Position numbers and translations under genes: made by a program. From Candidatus Alcium sp. F082 (GTDB lineage: Bacteria; Bacteroidota; Bacteroidia; Bacteroidales; F082): DNA of 47,147 nucleotides. The notes under the pieces are model-generated. The model searched no databases. It was given only the letters and a program-made list of their open reading frames with translations, and was not told the origin of the DNA. Below, piece by piece: positions 46,285 to 47,147 of this stretch (its first letter is position 1; every line of letters begins with the position of its first letter). Where the stretch lies: NCBI GenBank assembly GCA_001543395.1, contig LPNG01000011.1:87564-134710 (forward strand), read 5' to 3'.

Positions 46285-46310
46285 AGTCGTATGATTTTGA
46301 ATTGCACCGA

Positions 46311-46339
46311 CAAAAGTATAGCAAAAAAATGCTTGTCAA
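46311..46339 (-). promoter_or_regulatory. Promoter of the beta-barrel gene
   Basis: On the minus strand TTG (46337-46339), 18 bases, TACTTTTG (46311-46318), about 27 bases before the ATG at 46284. Confidence 0.65.
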
Positions 46340-46429
46340 GGGGTTTTCGGGAGGCCTAAAAATTCTGTCCATGCTTTTTTTGATTGTAAAAACTTATTTT
46401 TTTGACAATCAACGATATGAATACAATAT

Positions 46430-46445
46430 GGACAAAATTTTGTCC
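46430..46445. promoter_or_regulatory. 16-bp perfect palindrome upstream of the barrel promoter
   Basis: GGACAAAATTTTGTCC. It lies about 90 bases before the promoter of the 46284 gene in a 321-base gap (46285-46605). A possible operator; part-copies GTCCAT and CGGACAAA lie nearby. Apart from this, the promoter and the terminator at 46461-46497, nothing else is seen in the gap. Confidence 0.4.
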
Positions 46446-46460
46446 CTATGAAAAACGGAC

Positions 46461-46497
46461 AAAAAAAGAAGAAGAAAACGGTTCTTCTCCTTTTTTT
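46461..46497. terminator. A/T-flanked hairpin in the gap after the DUF1573 gene
   Basis: AGAAGAA pairs with TTCTTCT around a 5-base loop, flanked by seven A on one side and seven T on the other, so it can terminate in both directions. On the minus strand it follows the gene at 46606. Confidence 0.6.
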
Positions 46498-46605
46498 ATA
46501 AAATAAGCGAGCAGTTTTTTAGGCTTTTTTCATCCTAGCCCTTGTTTTTCTGACAAATCATCACGACAGGCAAGGCTTTTTGAGATTTAAATAATTCCAT
46601 TCAAA

Positions 46606-47061
46606 TCAATTGTTGCAGGGAGCGCCCTTGCCAGTGTTGTCCGTCTTCTCAGGAAGGGTTTCCGTAGGTTGACAAAGCACTCTACCTGTGATGTGCAGCA
46701 CCACAGTGGGGTTCTTGATGGAGTTAGAGGTAACCGTAATTGTCTTGTTGAAGTTACCGGAACGGTTGGTCCTATAAGTCACCTTGATGACTTCCGACTC
46801 ACCTGGAAGAATAGGCTTGTCAGGCCAGGAAGGGATAGTGCATCCACAACTCGACTTGGGCTTTTGAATCAAAAGGGGTGCATCGCCCGTGTTGGTGAAA
46901 CGGAACTCGCATTCGCCGTTGCCGTTGTAAGGCACATCTCCATAGTCGTGGACGGTTTTCTCAAATTCGATTTCAGGACCGCTCTGGGTCTTTGCGTCTT
47001 GCGCCTTGGCTGCTCCTGCCATAAGGAGCATAATACCAAGCAGATAAATCATTTTTTTCAT
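46606..47061 (-). CDS. Secreted DUF1573 protein
   Basis: 151 residues. Signal peptide IYLLGIMLLMAGAAKAQ. The DUF1573 core is clear: FEKTVHDYGDVPYNGNGECE, FRFTNTGDAPLLIQKPKSSC, GCTIPSWPDKPILPGESEVI and VTYRTNRSGNFNKTITVTSN, an Ig-like (HYDIN/ASPM type) fold with the conserved S-C-G-C-T. The C-terminus is short and Pro/Thr-rich. Such proteins are common and periplasmic or surface-located in Bacteroidota; function is unknown. Confidence 0.9.
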   Translation of the reverse strand: MKKMIYLLGIMLLMAGAAKAQDAKTQSGPEIEFEKTVHDYGDVPYNGNGECEFRFTNTGDAPLLIQKPKSSCGCTIPSWPDKPILPGESEVIKVTYRTNRSGNFNKTITVTSNSIKNPTVVLHITGRVLCQPTETLPEKTDNTGKGAPCNN

Positions 47062-47147
47062 TTTGTTATGTTTTTAAAATGTGAATAATAAGTGATTTGT
47101 GTTTTAGGGTGATACTTTGTTTTACACTTCGTAATGGAAATGATGCT

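Overview
The window comes from a Bacteroidales bacterium; nothing visible fixes genus or species. The evidence is Bacteroidota-type promoters (-33 TTTG, about 19-20 bp, -7 TAnnTTTG) in front of several genes, a type IX secretion C-terminal sorting domain, GH97, GH106 and GH78 enzymes, and Bacteroides-type rhamnose catabolism genes. It splits into a Mu-like prophage (about 1-21,100) and host chromosome (about 21,200-47,147).

Prophage. The packaging and head proteins belong to transposable-phage (Mu) families: TerS, gp28-like TerL, DUF935 portal, MuF, DUF1320, gpG-like morphogenesis protein, protease/scaffold and capsid. The tail looks siphovirus-like: tube, frameshifted tail chaperone, tape measure and hub, with no sheath gene seen. 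From left to right the window holds tail-tip/fibre genes (1-3032, +), a head/packaging block on the minus strand (3086-9165), then protease-scaffold, capsid, lysis genes (amidase, membrane protein, spanin-like lipoprotein) and tail genes on the plus strand (9303-19022). The last phage operon (19208-20990) encodes a 47-residue protein, an ABC-type ATPase fused to a GNAT acyltransferase, and a formyltransferase. It ends at a strong terminator next to paired TGTACAATTC repeats that may be transposase sites at the right end. The left end and transposase genes would lie outside the window.

Host, 21.2-24.7 kb: a T9SS-sorted secreted protein, a higBA-type toxin-antitoxin pair with a well-formed promoter, ruvC and a DUF1232 membrane protein.

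Host, 24.7-41.3 kb: a minus-strand locus for L-rhamnose-containing pectic glycans. It holds GH97, rhamnulokinase, GH106, GH28, rhamnose isomerase, an MFS sugar transporter, rhamnulose-1-phosphate aldolase, a GH106-like protein and GH78. Together these would release rhamnose from rhamnogalacturonan-type material, import it and cleave it to DHAP and lactaldehyde. No SusC/SusD pair, AraC regulator or lactaldehyde oxidoreductase is inside the window.

Host, 41.3-47.1 kb: an ECF sigma factor, a putative anti-sigma protein and an outer-membrane protein in one minus-strand unit; a plus-strand AAA ATPase (DUF4143 type) preceded by four 12-bp repeats spaced exactly 33 bp apart; a beta-barrel protein; and a DUF1573 protein. 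The host part from 24.7 to 43.6 kb is full of short palindromes and 7- or 8-bp tandem repeats, several lying in frame inside enzyme genes.

Most interesting items: the ATPase-GNAT/formyltransferase cassette, the 33-bp-phased repeats upstream of the AAA ATPase, and the in-frame repeat insertions in the rhamnose locus.
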